In this document: piece after piece, positions 11,395 through 22,926 of the stretch
Layout of the letters: the number at the start of each line of letters is the position of its first letter
Position numbering within the stretch: the first letter of the stretch is position 1
Source: Albugo candida
Taxonomy: Eukaryota > Oomycota > Peronosporomycetes > Albuginales > Albuginaceae
Direction: 5' to 3'
Length of the DNA stretch: 64,000 nt
Assembly (NCBI GenBank): GCA_905220665.1
Contig: CAJNAR010000179.1
Location: forward strand, 235,450 to 299,449
The notes under the pieces: generated by a model
Told to the model about the DNA's origin: nothing
Databases searched by the model: none
Seen by the model: only the letters and a program-made list of their open reading frames with translations
Position numbers and translations under genes: made by a program

Positions 11395-12053
11395 ATGAAC
11401 CGCGTTGATGGTGGCTATGTTCCAATTCAGGAGCAGCCACACCAGCGAGCCCGGCCAGCAACCTCAGCAAACTCAGCGACCGTCAGCACCGAGCTCCAAA
11501 GACTCCACAAAGAGAATGAGTCGCTCAAGAGAGAGATTGGTCATCTCAGGGCTTCGAAGGCTCACTCAGAGTCAGCATTTACGCACCAGAATGATGCGCT
11601 AGTCGAGCTAACAGAAATGAATCAAATGTTGAAACTGCGACTTCAGCAGCAAGCTACCGAGGTGGCTGACCAAAAGGACTGCATTGATAAGCTTTACTCG
11701 CAACTAAGAATGACTCAATCAGAATTAGAGGACCGAAAATTCAATCTAACAAAAGTTCAAACCGAGCATCAGTACGCAGTACGACTACTTGGTGAATATC
11801 ATCAACAATCATAGCAAGTCCCAGCCAACAGTAATATCGTTTCAAAGCGTCCTGATACCCAAACTGATGATGAAACTTCACCAAATTTTTTTAAAAAGCT
11901 TGATAAAGCACTCAGACTCGAAAATGACGAGTTGCATCGCAAAGTCGATGAATTGCGCGCAACAGTTGAGCACTTGCAGCATCAGATACAGCAACTTCAG
12001 CAACTTCTGGTATCGAAAAAACAAACAATTAATGTAGGAAGTGAGAATAGCTA
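11395..12053 (+). CDS. Coiled-coil protein interrupted by an in-frame amber codon
   Basis: An ATG-started frame runs 139 codons to a TAG at 11812-11814. It then continues in the same frame for another 79 codons to TAA at 12051-12053. Both halves are clear coiled coil: ELQRLHKENESLKREIGHLR and EMNQMLKLRLQQQ before the stop, ENDELHRKVDELRATVEHLQ and IQQLQQLL after it. The whole is therefore one protein of about 218 residues, broken by a nonsense change or sequencing error, or read through. A 36 nt phase-0 GT-AG segment (11779-11814) would remove the stop, but it is shorter than other introns here. The N-terminus is Gln/Ala/Ser-rich. No specific family is recognised. Confidence 0.6.
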
Positions 12054-13085
12054 ATATTCTTTTTAATTAGGTAAGATCTCTTTTTCTGATTTGATTACCA
12101 AAAAAATATCGTCGTGTTTCCATGTTGTTGCATTCTCTCCGTCATAATAGACAGTAGGCGCCGGTTGATACCGGTAAGAAGAGTGCGTGTGCACCAGTAT
12201 TTCCTAGCATTACCTAGTACTAGCTTTACAGCGTAGTGTGGTGGACATGAATGTGAAGAATACTGTACTTCTTCACAGTATCCACTAATTACAAGCTGGA
12301 CATTGCCGTCTATTGCGTGCATGATGAACCGATCGAGAGACTTTGTTTTTTTTATATGTGATCTATTAGCAAAGTTAGGAACTCGTTCATCGAATTAATC
12401 TTGCGCTTGTAGCCATAACGTTTTGATATCTTGCAAAAGCAGTCTAATAGCGGCGCGAATTGAGAATAGAATAGTGTTATTATTGCAGCTACCGATTGTC
12501 CTACTTGCCGCTACAATCTTCCGAAGCTTATTTTGCGCATTGCTTCAATGTACTCACCGCCGATCTCAAAAAGCTTAAGCGCTTGCGAAAACTGCCAAAA
12601 ATACATTCTGAATCCGCAATCGTTAAATTTTATGTCTCTATGTGTCCTTGAGCATCTCTATGGTCTATGCTGACGACAGCTTCCTCTTAATCGAATCCTA
12701 CCAGTACGCAGATGATGAATTTAGTCAACCTTGTGCTCGAACGTAGATGCCTAATTGTTTTTCACATCTTCTGGCTGGGATACACATATTCATTCACAGT
12801 GAAGCATTATGAACGCTCAGGATGGACAAAAATTGCAAAATTTGCTACAATTAAACCGCTTCGCTATCCTGTAAAACCAGTATCTAAATACTCACTTTGT
12901 TTATCATTTTTCTACATTGATGTAGCGTGCAGTTATACATCATGCGGACTTGCAGAGATCTGTTACGGGAACGAATGCATGCGATCGAGTCCAAGATGAC
13001 GCTCCAAATCAAGACCTTAGAACGCATTTATAATCAGTTTATTGTTTCTAGTTTTCAAAGTTTATACTGAATGAGTAGGTAAATA
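12054..13085. other. Gap with a doubtful ORF
   Basis: 12712-12999 (+) is an ATG ORF of 95 codons with a hydrophobic start and a Cys-rich tail (CSYTSCGLAEICYGNEC). Donor and acceptor sites allow at least two other 3' ends for it. An upstream frame at 12627-12743 looks like a signal peptide (SISMVYADDSFLL) but has no ATG in front. It may be a decayed secreted-protein gene. Nothing else is supported. Confidence 0.25.
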
Positions 13086-13201
13086 TGAATGATGTGCGCC
13101 CCCTACAGCATGTTGATTAAGTGAAATAAGTGATGTGAATTACTAGTAGAGCTCATTTGTGCTGGGCCCACAAGTTGCTAAATCACCACTTCAGCACCAT
13201 C
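13086..13201. repeat. Dispersed repeat, copy 2
   Basis: A diverged copy of the sequence at 8-122, in the same orientation. See that entry for the shared motifs. Confidence 0.7.
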
Positions 13202-13658
13202 GAGCGCACGTTCGACTTTCTATGCTTTCATACACGACAGAGCCTTTCATCCGATGTGACAAAAAAAATTCTGACTTTCTTCAAGCCGTTTGGTGGGATG
13301 TTTAGTTCTTTTCTTCAATGAGCGCAAGCCGTTTTGTCGGAGCAACATGAACTATAAGCAAGCCAAGGTTGAAGTAACGAGATCACGGCATGTACAATGA
13401 AGGCGGCATAGTGAGAGATCCTGCTCAATTTTTGTAAGGTAGCGGAATGTGTGTCGCATGCACATAACAATTCACTCAATTGCTGGCCGAAAAGCGCATC
13501 GGAAGAAAGTCTCAACTCCAAGTAAATTGATTAATCGATACCGAATTTACTCCGTGGTCCGAATTGAGTGTATATTGGCACTCGAAGGAAAGACCGTCAC
13601 AGCCTTGAACCATAAATCAGCGAAAGAAATATCCTTCGGTGAGAAAGTCCACAGGATA

Positions 13659-13976
13659 CTAAACAACACCGTCGCAAATTTCGTAGGGTAAGATACTGGC
13701 ACTGATATCAGGATTTCTAGACGTCGCCACATAAGATGTAGTTAGCTCGCTGGGATCACCCATGCAGACATGAAATTGCGATAGCGATTCAGGCGATTTC
13801 TCACGAAATGCAAGCAGAATGTAGACATGTATAGGTCCGGAAACGTGTTCATGCGGAATTACTAACTCTGTGCTCTCAAACTGATGGAACGTTGGCAAGG
13901 AGAAGACTCCTTCCAGTTCAGCGCATGCAGAATCCATTCCGCGCAATTGTCCAATAAGGAAGTCTATCAGATCCAT
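13659..13976 (-). pseudogene. Purple acid phosphatase N-terminal remnant
   Basis: A 105-codon ATG ORF. Its middle reads SQFHVCMGDPSELTTSYVAT, matching the N-terminal fibronectin-like domain of purple acid phosphatases (the HV..GD.PSE...SWVT stretch). The frame stops soon after, and the following 300 bases on the same strand show only broken frames. The metal-binding phosphatase domain cannot be found downstream. It is most likely a truncated gene copy. It could also be one exon of a gene whose other exons I failed to join, but the large catalytic domain is missing. Confidence 0.45.
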
Positions 13977-16848
13977 ATTTTACAGTCACGCCATAGATAT
14001 CTCAGACGCGTACGCTCATCTATGACGTCCGCTTCGCTTGATATATATTTGAGTCGAAGAGTTGAGTATCTGACTGACGATAAGCGCGCACAAAGTGGTT
14101 CTTGCATGATCGTCCGTTCGTCTTTTTCTACTCGGTTCCCTTCATCAGATAGCGCCGATACGTGAAGAGCTTATCTGTGTATCGAATAAATTGTGCCGAG
14201 TGCTCTTGTCGAAGTCGAGGCTTCACATCCCGAAGTCTCAGCGCAATCTCCTTCTTCATGCTTGCCTTCCTCGCATATAGCTACTGCCATAGCTACCGCG
14301 TCTTTTTCTCGAATTCTATCCATACTTGACGCGATACAAGCAGTGTGTTACTTTTCATGGTTGATGATGGTGATTATCACTTTTGGGTATAATCGCATGA
14401 CTATACTTGAAATTGATGCATCGTCATTACAATTGACTTTAAAAGGACTCTTTTCTTGCATTGGGGATTTTCAAGTTGTATAACGCCGAGTGTGATGGCC
14501 AATTGAGTTTTCTCACATTCCATTCCACCAATTCAATCTTACTTCTCCATTCGGAATTCGCAGTACCCCGCTGGCTACCAGGAGCTTGGCCGGGATTGAA
14601 TAAGTTGGGACACATTTTGGTGCAAAGGCACTTTTATTGTGGTTCAAAACGATACGAAGATACAGCTTCCGATATGTCTTAATCTACTAAGCAGCAAATC
14701 TACTCCGGCCCTCAACACAATCATGTGTGTGTCTAATCCAAGTCTATGTACATGTTAAAAGAACCAACTTGGCTCGACCTACTTGCGCAATGTCGATTTG
14801 GTGAACGGCTTGTCAACTATTGGACTAAGACACGATGCCTTAACCATGAGGACTATGCCGTTGATATTTCTCGAGTTTATGACACATAATAAGAGTTTGA
14901 AGATATGCAATCGCATGTATATTTTCAAATTTGGCATAGACGTCGAGTGATTTTTGCTATCCTGTTGTCCGATTAGATTTGGAGCTTGAAAACTTCTTTG
15001 CAGTTCTTGGTTCTGCATAACATTCTCGTTTTCAATCACATAGCCTCCTTCTCCTGACAACAATTCGGATATCACAAGAATGAGTGCCAGCTTCTGGACT
15101 AGATGATATCGAATCTTCTGGCTGCACCTTCGAGATGTAGTGCTACCACTTCATTTGACTTGTTTCTGCAAATAAACACATGCTCGATATACGTGTTTGA
15201 ACGTCTGAAGGCATCCATCACCCTCACATTCTCTTGTAGAATTCCATCCACTTATACGGTTTGTTATCCATCGTCATGGTCCAGCAAGACTATTTTTTCT
15301 ATGAAGACTATTCTAGGACGTCGTCGCCTCGGGCGTCATTCCCACTGACGATGAATTCCTTATATTCAGCTTTTGTAATGTTTGAGTTCGTTTTTTCTGT
15401 ATTTATTTTCAAAGCTGCACGATACAAAGGATGTTTCACGCTTGGACTGCTGCCCTTGTGATATAATCTACCCATTTACCAGTACCGACTTCAATCATGA
15501 GGCTGTTCTTTCAGCAGATGTATCTCTTATTAGATGATCATGAAGCTGAAACAAGTCAGTTGTCTTGGATTTTTAAGTGACTTTCAGACTATCATACGTT
15601 ACTACAATCATTCATATAGCGTGAGAGCGGGCCGATACTGATGTCAATTGCTGACATGCAGAGTAAAACCGTACTTGTTCCGTGTAAGAGTTATACACTT
15701 AAAACAACTTTCCCACCCGCCCAGCGGTGTTAGATGATTTAGTATGCGGTAGTATTTTTGCTATAATGGTCACGAGCTATGTCTATAATTTGAAGCCAGA
15801 GGGAGGTATTTAAAATGACATAACGAAAGATCATACATAAATTGATGCACTAAATTAGATTCAGAAGCTTTTATGATGTTCCTTCATACCGCGAACGAAA
15901 CTTTGCAACTCATTGGAAAATCAAAACCTTTTACAGCTACACGATGAGTGTCAGCTAAGGATTATTTAGAATTTACCTTCATTCTGCAGAATGACTGTCA
16001 GGATCAATGTACAATAATTGATAACAGACGAGCACTAAGGTTTACGACTGAATGATATCCAGCATTGCGCATTCGACTTTCACGCCTGTGCTCGTTCGTG
16101 CGGTTGTCACAACTACAATTTTCACTCGTATCACTTTTGTTTATCGATTAATTTTTAATCCATCAGCTTTTTCATAATGCAACATGGACCTATTAAAATT
16201 GACATTGACCAAACTTGACAATGCACTCATCGTGTTCTTAATCGACCATCACTTCTTTCTCATCGTGTTGAATCAAGATTAGTAGAGTAATCATGTAGAA
16301 CGTCTACCGGAGATGCATAGCACACAAATCGGTGGAAAGTTGATGTGAAATCTAATAGCTATGGCGAGGTGTATGCAACTAAAGCATTCAAACGTGCTCA
16401 GACTGAGCAGTCATTTTTGACTTAATCACATTATTTACGTACAGTACATCCAGTTTCCATGAGCGAATTTTGTAGAAATTCACGCTATTTGTTTACTAGA
16501 CAACAATTTGTCTGAATTTTGTATGAAGTCTCGCTTTTTGTTTACAAGACATAAAGTTGTTTCCATTTCCACCTTTTTTGCTGAAACGAATACTGCCTGA
16601 TCGCTCTACATAGTGTTTGTATGAAATGCAAGAGATACTGGTAAGTGAGAAAGTACGACGTAGCTGATAAAAATGGATGTTTTCTGAAATCAACTGGTTT
16701 GTCATCATCCCTAATGAGATTTGAATTGCTTAGGTTAATTTTTGTTATCGTTTTTCAGTCAAATCACAGACCCTTCCGTATTTCCGTGTATCAGGAGCAT
16801 CAAGTCATTTCAGAAATCACATCATTAAGGTAAGAAAAGAATAAGTAA
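13977..16848. other. Long gene-poor stretch
   Basis: Only short ORFs are present. One minus-strand open frame (about 15145-14779) has a hydrophobic start (LALILVISELL) and a hydrophilic Gln/Asn/Ser-rich tail, like a small secreted protein, but has no ATG in frame. No repeats or RNA genes were recognised. Confidence 0.4.
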
Positions 16849-17799
16849 ATGGGAACGCGACAGCTATTTTGGTCATTTCTTTCGCCTATGCGGCTAGTCG
16901 CATGGATTTGGTTTGGACGGTATTTCGCTGTCTGTCTAATATATCACACGTACAAAATCGATATTGGATACCCGAGTAGCTCTCTTGTCTCGTGCTATGA
17001 GAAGATTATCGAACTGGGTGTGAAAAGGCTTAATCCGAGCATTGTTCGTGGCAAGAATGCGATAATAATCATTGTAACAGATGGAATACTGCTAGAAGCG
17101 ACGTTGCAGGAAGCACTCGGAAATGCTTGCGAGCTGAACTCATTTGAAGTGCAAAACGCAATTCAAAGTGACTTTCTTCCGCGCGAAGTTGGCACGTCAG
17201 ATGAATCTTCCCTCTTGCCAGATGATGTCATCCTGGTCACCTTTTCACCCACAGAACACATAGGGGCAAAGTGCAAAGAGTGTTACTCACGCGAAGGTCT
17301 CAGGCTTTTTGATTCGACACTTGTGACCATTGCTTCTACCGTACTTTCTCCAAGAAAAGATAGTAGAGAGTATTACAACTTGAAGGAGCTTTCGGAAACA
17401 AAGAAGAAGTGCTCGCACTGCATCTCATGGAAGGTCAGACCAGCCAGGATTTTTCCAAACCTTTTGGACTTGAGCAACAACGATATCACCTATGAGACAT
17501 TTTATTCGGTCGAAACAAGTAAAATTGGCATTATTGAACACAACGGGAAGAAAAACTGTGTTCAATGTCTCTTTTCTTATTGCGAGATTTTTTATGCCGA
17601 GCCCGCATATAATAAGATATGGACCACTAACGTGAGTCCAAATTCGTTTCGATGCAGCTTTTTATGTGACAAAGACCTGGTCATCAATGATGTACAAGCA
17701 GCTTATCTCCCGCCAAGACCAATGAAATTCTCTGAATATGATTTCGAATTCATTTTGATAGAGAAATCCAGTAAGAAGGCACGTGTAAAGCTCATTTGA
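16849..17799 (+). CDS. Secreted Cys-x2-Cys module protein, 316 aa
   Basis: A single-exon ORF of 316 residues with an ATG start; the ATG at 16888 (MRLVAWIWFGRYFAVCLIY) is an alternative that gives a tighter signal peptide. Cysteines are arranged as modules: C142-x2-C145, then 42 residues, then C188-x2-C191; and C237-x2-C240, then 28 residues, then C269-x3-C273. The same C-x2-C-x(28-42)-C-x(1-8)-C layout recurs five times in the 604-residue protein at 32852-34666. Local similarity supports this too: GIIEHNGKKNCVQCLFSY here, and CIIIEYEPEFEGSCTSCLW there. I do not recognise a named domain. The pairs could bind metal or form disulfides. A secreted host-interaction role is an inference. Confidence 0.75.
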   Translation: MGTRQLFWSFLSPMRLVAWIWFGRYFAVCLIYHTYKIDIGYPSSSLVSCYEKIIELGVKRLNPSIVRGKNAIIIIVTDGILLEATLQEALGNACELNSFEVQNAIQSDFLPREVGTSDESSLLPDDVILVTFSPTEHIGAKCKECYSREGLRLFDSTLVTIASTVLSPRKDSREYYNLKELSETKKKCSHCISWKVRPARIFPNLLDLSNNDITYETFYSVETSKIGIIEHNGKKNCVQCLFSYCEIFYAEPAYNKIWTTNVSPNSFRCSFLCDKDLVINDVQAAYLPPRPMKFSEYDFEFILIEKSSKKARVKLI

Positions 17800-20649
17800 A
17801 ATAGCTAGAAAAATGAGGAGCACTTGTTAATTATAAAAACAAGTTGCACTGAGGAGAAAAAAAATACATTCCTTACTTCTGGAAAGACCTGTTTCGTAAA
17901 GCATAGGCTCTAGCGAAAGACGTAACGCTCGCAGATCGCATTTTATGAAATTTGCTTCTGCAAAAGTTTGAGAAGGCAAAGTCTGACTTCAATCGAGAAT
18001 TGTATACGGGTATCATCCGGTCCAATTCATCCTTCTATTCGGCCTCGCAATATCGCATTAGGCACAGAAGTTGAAAGTGGACGTGTTAAATCGATTCATC
18101 TTCCATGAGATGGCATATTACGATGAGGTCAACGCAATCGACAGCTACCAAAAGAGTCATGTACTCTATTGAGATGAAGAAAATATATTTTTGATCAGCC
18201 GACTGATGTGAAATATGTTGTGAGATAGCTGATGAAAGCTTTCATTTATCAATCTAGAAGCTTTATTGCAATTTACCAGTATTGTTTCTAGTATCTACGC
18301 ACAAGTACACGAGCAAGATGGGTACAGAGATGGAGTAATGCAGCAATGAAACTATCAATGCGTATGTATGCTATCGGAGGAGCGATGGACGTTCAGAAAA
18401 TGATTGTGCTGCTTCTAAATAGCTATCTGAACATTTTACGTCTATCAATCATGTGATTAGAACGTATTTGGTAGCGATGTAATGCAGACAAATGTGATCT
18501 TCAAGATAGGATCGAGAGCACGTACACACATGTTTTTTTTCAATATCAAACAATGCACAAAGCAATGAGGGTCAACCAAACAGAGTACATAGAAGCAACA
18601 ACCATTCACCGTGAAACGAAGCCAGTAGAGTGACCGTTTCTAATACAAGTGTTATACGCTGGTATATGGTGCGAGCAGCCTCATTAGTCAAAACAATCGG
18701 AAAACCTACCCTGACGAAAACATTATCATTTAAAGTCTCGATTGCGAGTATCAAGTTGATAAAGTCTATTGCTTAGCACTCAATTGCAAGCGTTCTATGC
18801 AAAAGTAAATATGTTTTGATAAACGACTTCCAAACACAACTTTTCCACAATCTGGGCTATATCAATAGGTCAAGCAGACTGAATGCTGACACTTACTAAT
18901 GCATCATCCGCATTAAACCACGAAGATGTGTGCTAGCCATTGTCCGCAGCGCCAAAGTTCAACTGAAGGTGACGATGGTAGTGGAAGACGACAGAAGTGT
19001 TGCAAATAATGCAAATCGGTATCACGGGTACAGTGAACACATTTCAATAGTTCATGAGGTGATACCGTCGTCTTGATATTTATGTATGAGGCTTTTTCTT
19101 TACCAATGACGAAGTCTCATACATGTAACTATTTGATGGAGTACAGACGATCGACGCAATATCAAACGGAAGAGGATCGAATGTGTCAGAGCCCCTAAAA
19201 ATGATAAAATACGTTAGCAAAGAATTTCGTTTTTTGGTCAATAGCATGACCAAACAAATCGCATGCATCGAACACTGCTAGAATTGGCTACAACATTGAT
19301 GAAGTACGAAGGTATGTATAAGCAGCGTTGAGAAGAGCTTGTAAGTTTGGCTCTTCAAGTCATCACTGTGCTCCAACCAGTCCTAGATCAAACGCTGTGT
19401 CGTTAGAATTCAGACGTCAATTACCTTCGCGCTTCTGGATTATTCTTTTGGCAAGCATCGAAATTCGAAGTAAATGAAGTTGACAGCGAAATAGAGAGCT
19501 CTAATTTCAAAATTTGCCACCTCTAGTAAGCGTAGACAAAGGATGAAGAAATAGGTCGCTAGGGCGCTACAGAGCCAAGAATTTGAGTATCCGGTGGAAA
19601 CGTCGAAATGATGCATATAACATTCGTTGATAATGGCAATAGCACACCAGTCGTGTTTGTCGAGGGTAAAGAGCTTAGAACAATCAACAAAATCAAAATA
19701 CAAATTAGTGCAGAGTGTAGCGCTGACACACAATTGGCTGCATGCCCAATCGAATTAAGTCATATTGTTCATGCAGAATTACAATGGGGAAGTAAACATT
19801 TTTTTTGCCGAGAGTGAGATCCGATATCATTTGTACTTCCATGTTTTCTTAAGCATTGTTCCACCAAGTCAACACTCTAACCAGGAAAGGCAGCCAGCTT
19901 CACCGACGATAAGTCTTCTGGAAAATAGTAGACACGAGACAGCCTGAAAAAATGGCTAGCCATGTCACGTCATCTGCACCTTTTTCAGATCGATGCGCCC
20001 TCACTTTCGAAGATCGATATGTGGAATAAGATTTTGCTTCCAAACATGCATACAAAAGTGTGATCTGAAAATTCAGAGTAATGGAATACGAATAGGCTGA
20101 ATGTCGCACGATCAGGTGGTGTCAGCACAATACATCGAGGTAGAGCTGTGTTGATATAATAGAACTGATTTTCTGTGAAGATCCATTCCCCAAAATTAAT
20201 TCTACTAAGACACCAATAATGATATTGTAACCACTTACAGCCACAGATGACACCAACGACAATCACGTTGAACGATTTTCCTGGGTCATTATTCCTCAGG
20301 TAGGACCAAGAAACTCGCCTTTGAGAGGCCATAAATCGCTGATGAAGTTGACAAAAAGCTGCCGCAGTGACTTGAGAACTTGTAGCATCCTGCACATGGC
20401 ATCATTTTTGAATATCAAACTGAACACTAACGTATAACTGGATGGTGGACTATCCTCTCGTCTAGTAGAGGAAGGCCGTACCTTCGTACGTGAGGGGATT
20501 CATACGCTGCCTTCTTTTTCACGGTGTATAACTCTCAACCATCGGAGCTGCTTTAGTTTAATATTCTTATGCTGATGGAATGATCCCACTTTTTTTATAG
20601 ACAGCTGCAAGTGTACATCGGGAAGATATTGAAGCTTCTGCAAGACGAG
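17800..20649. other. Gene-poor stretch
   Basis: No gene is supported. Short ORFs at 19608-19817 (+), 19440-19733 (-) and 19985-20395 (-) overlap each other's shadows or have no recognisable family. Confidence 0.4.
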
Positions 20650-21160
20650 TTACAGATCCGCATGAACATCGAGAGGGTTGACGTGCGCCAGGTGTTGAAT
20701 GAGTCTCGATCGGGTACACGGTTTGGGAAATGACCACTGCACTTCACTAGTAATCTTTGTAATTACTGTGTATCCCCTTAGTGATAGTAAAAGTAGGTCT
20801 TGCATATTTACGAAAGGCGTGCTGTCCACAATCTTATGGACGTTGCGGAATTTGGCAAACTGGCTGTTCTGACGAAAGTCAAAGAATAGAATTTTTACTG
20901 ATTGCATACGTCCGAAGGGAATATTGCAGCACGCAATTTGGCGGCTCGACTTATCATAGAAGCTTAGCACAACGGGTGCTTCCCATTGTATCTGAGACCA
21001 TTCAACGATTTTCGCTCGTGTCGCTCATGTAGTTGTCGATGCAAGTCGAGCGTCGACGAGGTCTTGATAACAGCGGGCATCGTCGAGTCCGGCCCGTAAT
21101 TTACTACCATTGAACCCTGTTAAGATAAGAACCGATGCAAAGTCATTTCTTACGGGCAGT
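20650..21160 (-). pseudogene. Unrecognised protein-like frame with an internal stop
   Basis: One minus-strand frame reads like real protein on both sides of a TGA near 21025. Upstream is FASVLILTGFNGSKLRAGLD; downstream is IVEWSQIQWEAPVVLSFYD and then VDSTPFVNMQDLLLLSLRG, ending at 20650. No start codon or clean intron across the stop was found. It may be a decayed gene or an exon set that I could not join. The family is unknown. Confidence 0.3.
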
Positions 21161-21810
21161 CATGGTGCCATGGAGCAAGTGTCCCCGAACACGACTAATA
21201 CTAGTTGTATGCAAGTGTGGCCTCGGAAATGAATTGAAAATACTTATGATTATGCTCAAGTTGAGGTAATCAGACGGAAGGATCACATTGACGTAATGGT
21301 AATCCGAATCGCTACGCAATCAAAGATGCTGTAATGATCGATCAAAAAGCAACGACAATGTTCGTGTACGCGAGAACGAGGAGCAAGAAAGCTATATATA
21401 TTTACAGACAAGTCTCTTGTGCAAAATTTCGACGGCCACATGCATCTACATAAAGCCTAAAATATACTCAACGTAGCTGTCATGATTATAATACGGGAAT
21501 CTGACATCAAATGGCTACCTGGTTTTTGCCTTCGCAAATTCTGATATATTCCAACAAATGATGGCAGCCTGCGATAAAACCTTAGTAAGGCCCCGGAATG
21601 AATTAAGCCTGATCAGTCCTCTTGGGTGCGATGCTCTGAAGACTGGACTTTCAACATGGAATACTCGTAAGGCGTACCTGAGTGAAATATGTGGCTATTG
21701 CTATAGAAAAACGTCAGAAATAATGGATCCTGCTTTTCCTGTTCGATTCGACAATGTAATTTACATCCAATGAGGCGAACATGTATTGAGGTAAACATCT
21801 CCGCAGCGAA
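21161..21810. other. Gap with no supported gene
   Basis: Nothing recognised apart from a short plus-strand ORF without a known family. Confidence 0.4.
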
Positions 21811-22561
21811 TTACATATATTTTTTGATGCGTAAGCAGTGGATCGACTCAGCATTACGTAGAGCAGCTTCGAGCTCGTTCTGGAGCTTCACAAGCATAGT
21901 ATAATCGCACTGGTAATTGTCGGCCTTACACGAAGCGCTATCCATTAAACTAGTGCTCGTACTGGGAAGATTAAAATTGATAGGTTGGTCTTTTCCCCCT
22001 GGTAGTTTAGTGGTTGTTCGTAACGTCAGTATTGGTCTCATTTGACGCCGCATAAATCGAGTCTCTATTTCAAGATCAAGACGCCACTGAAAGCCAACAA
22101 ATCGAGGTATTTGTAACCTCAACGGTCGGCTGGCCACATTGCGTATTTTTTTATGGTAATCTGCATAAACCTTAGGAAAGCAGCATTATGATAGATATCG
22201 TCGGTACTGCCCACAGCCGTTTCTGGTACCTGTTTCAACAAGCGTAGATTTGCTTGATTCAAACCACTTCCGCGGACTGATGCGATAAATTGTCTCTCAG
22301 ATAAGTTAGACTGTGTAGAAAGATTAAGATAATGCAACTGTGATTCACATAGATTTATGAGTACCTTGCTTGTCTCTACAAGAACTTTGGCCAATGTTAT
22401 CGTAGCTACTTCGATCTGTGATTCTTCCCACCCATATCTTTCTAATTCAGAATATTCTTATCATGTACATCACTTTTATAATAATGCTTCAACACACTAG
22501 TGATTCTGTCAAATCGAGCCTTGTCTTCATGCATGCCCTCGGTCAGCTTATGCGTAGCCAT
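21811..22561 (-). CDS. COMM domain-containing protein
   Basis: Three exons on the minus strand: 22561-22498, 22441-22171 and 22117-21811, with introns of 56 and 53 nt, all in frame, giving 213 residues. The N-terminal part is a helical COMMD HN-type domain (RYGWEESQIEVATITLAKVL). The C-terminal part is the COMM domain, starting LQIPRFVGFQWRLDLEIETR, with the diagnostic W-R-L-D. It ends in the usual helix (LVKLQNELEAALRNAES). COMMD proteins form the Commander complex, which recycles endosomal cargo. Which of the ten COMMD subfamilies this belongs to is not clear. The start ATG has an open frame just upstream, so a further 5' exon is possible. EB1 lies 365 bp away, divergently. Confidence 0.8.
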
Positions 22562-22926
22562 TGTGATCAGAGCGAGCACATCTTTTGGGCATATATAACA
22601 TTAATAAATTATATCTAATGTGGACTTGAGATCACTTGCCTTCCTGATCCAACGTGTCTAATGATTTCATCTGCTTGATAATCTCTTGATTCCATGCTGT
22701 TATGATACACATAGCCAAAGGGAAAAAGAAGACTTTTTCTACCAATAAATGAGTAGATAATGCATAAAGGTGGTGTCACTCGAGAAAAATCACATTCCGC
22801 CAAATTGCTTCTAAAGAAGCGTGTTGCACGACGGTCTTGAAGCGAGCTCTACCGCAATCGAACCGTGACCGCTCTTACCTCCCTCTGTAATTCACTGTAT
22901 TCAGTCAGCGCCAACTCGGGAAAAAG

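Noticed and set aside
14779..15075. Secreted-like open frame with LALILVISELL start
   Set aside because: No in-frame ATG, a stop closes the frame upstream, and no exon could be joined; mentioned only as part of the gene-poor stretch.
19985..20395. 136-codon minus-strand ORF
   Set aside because: Two competing frames look equally protein-like over part of it, and neither matches a family or has a convincing splice model.
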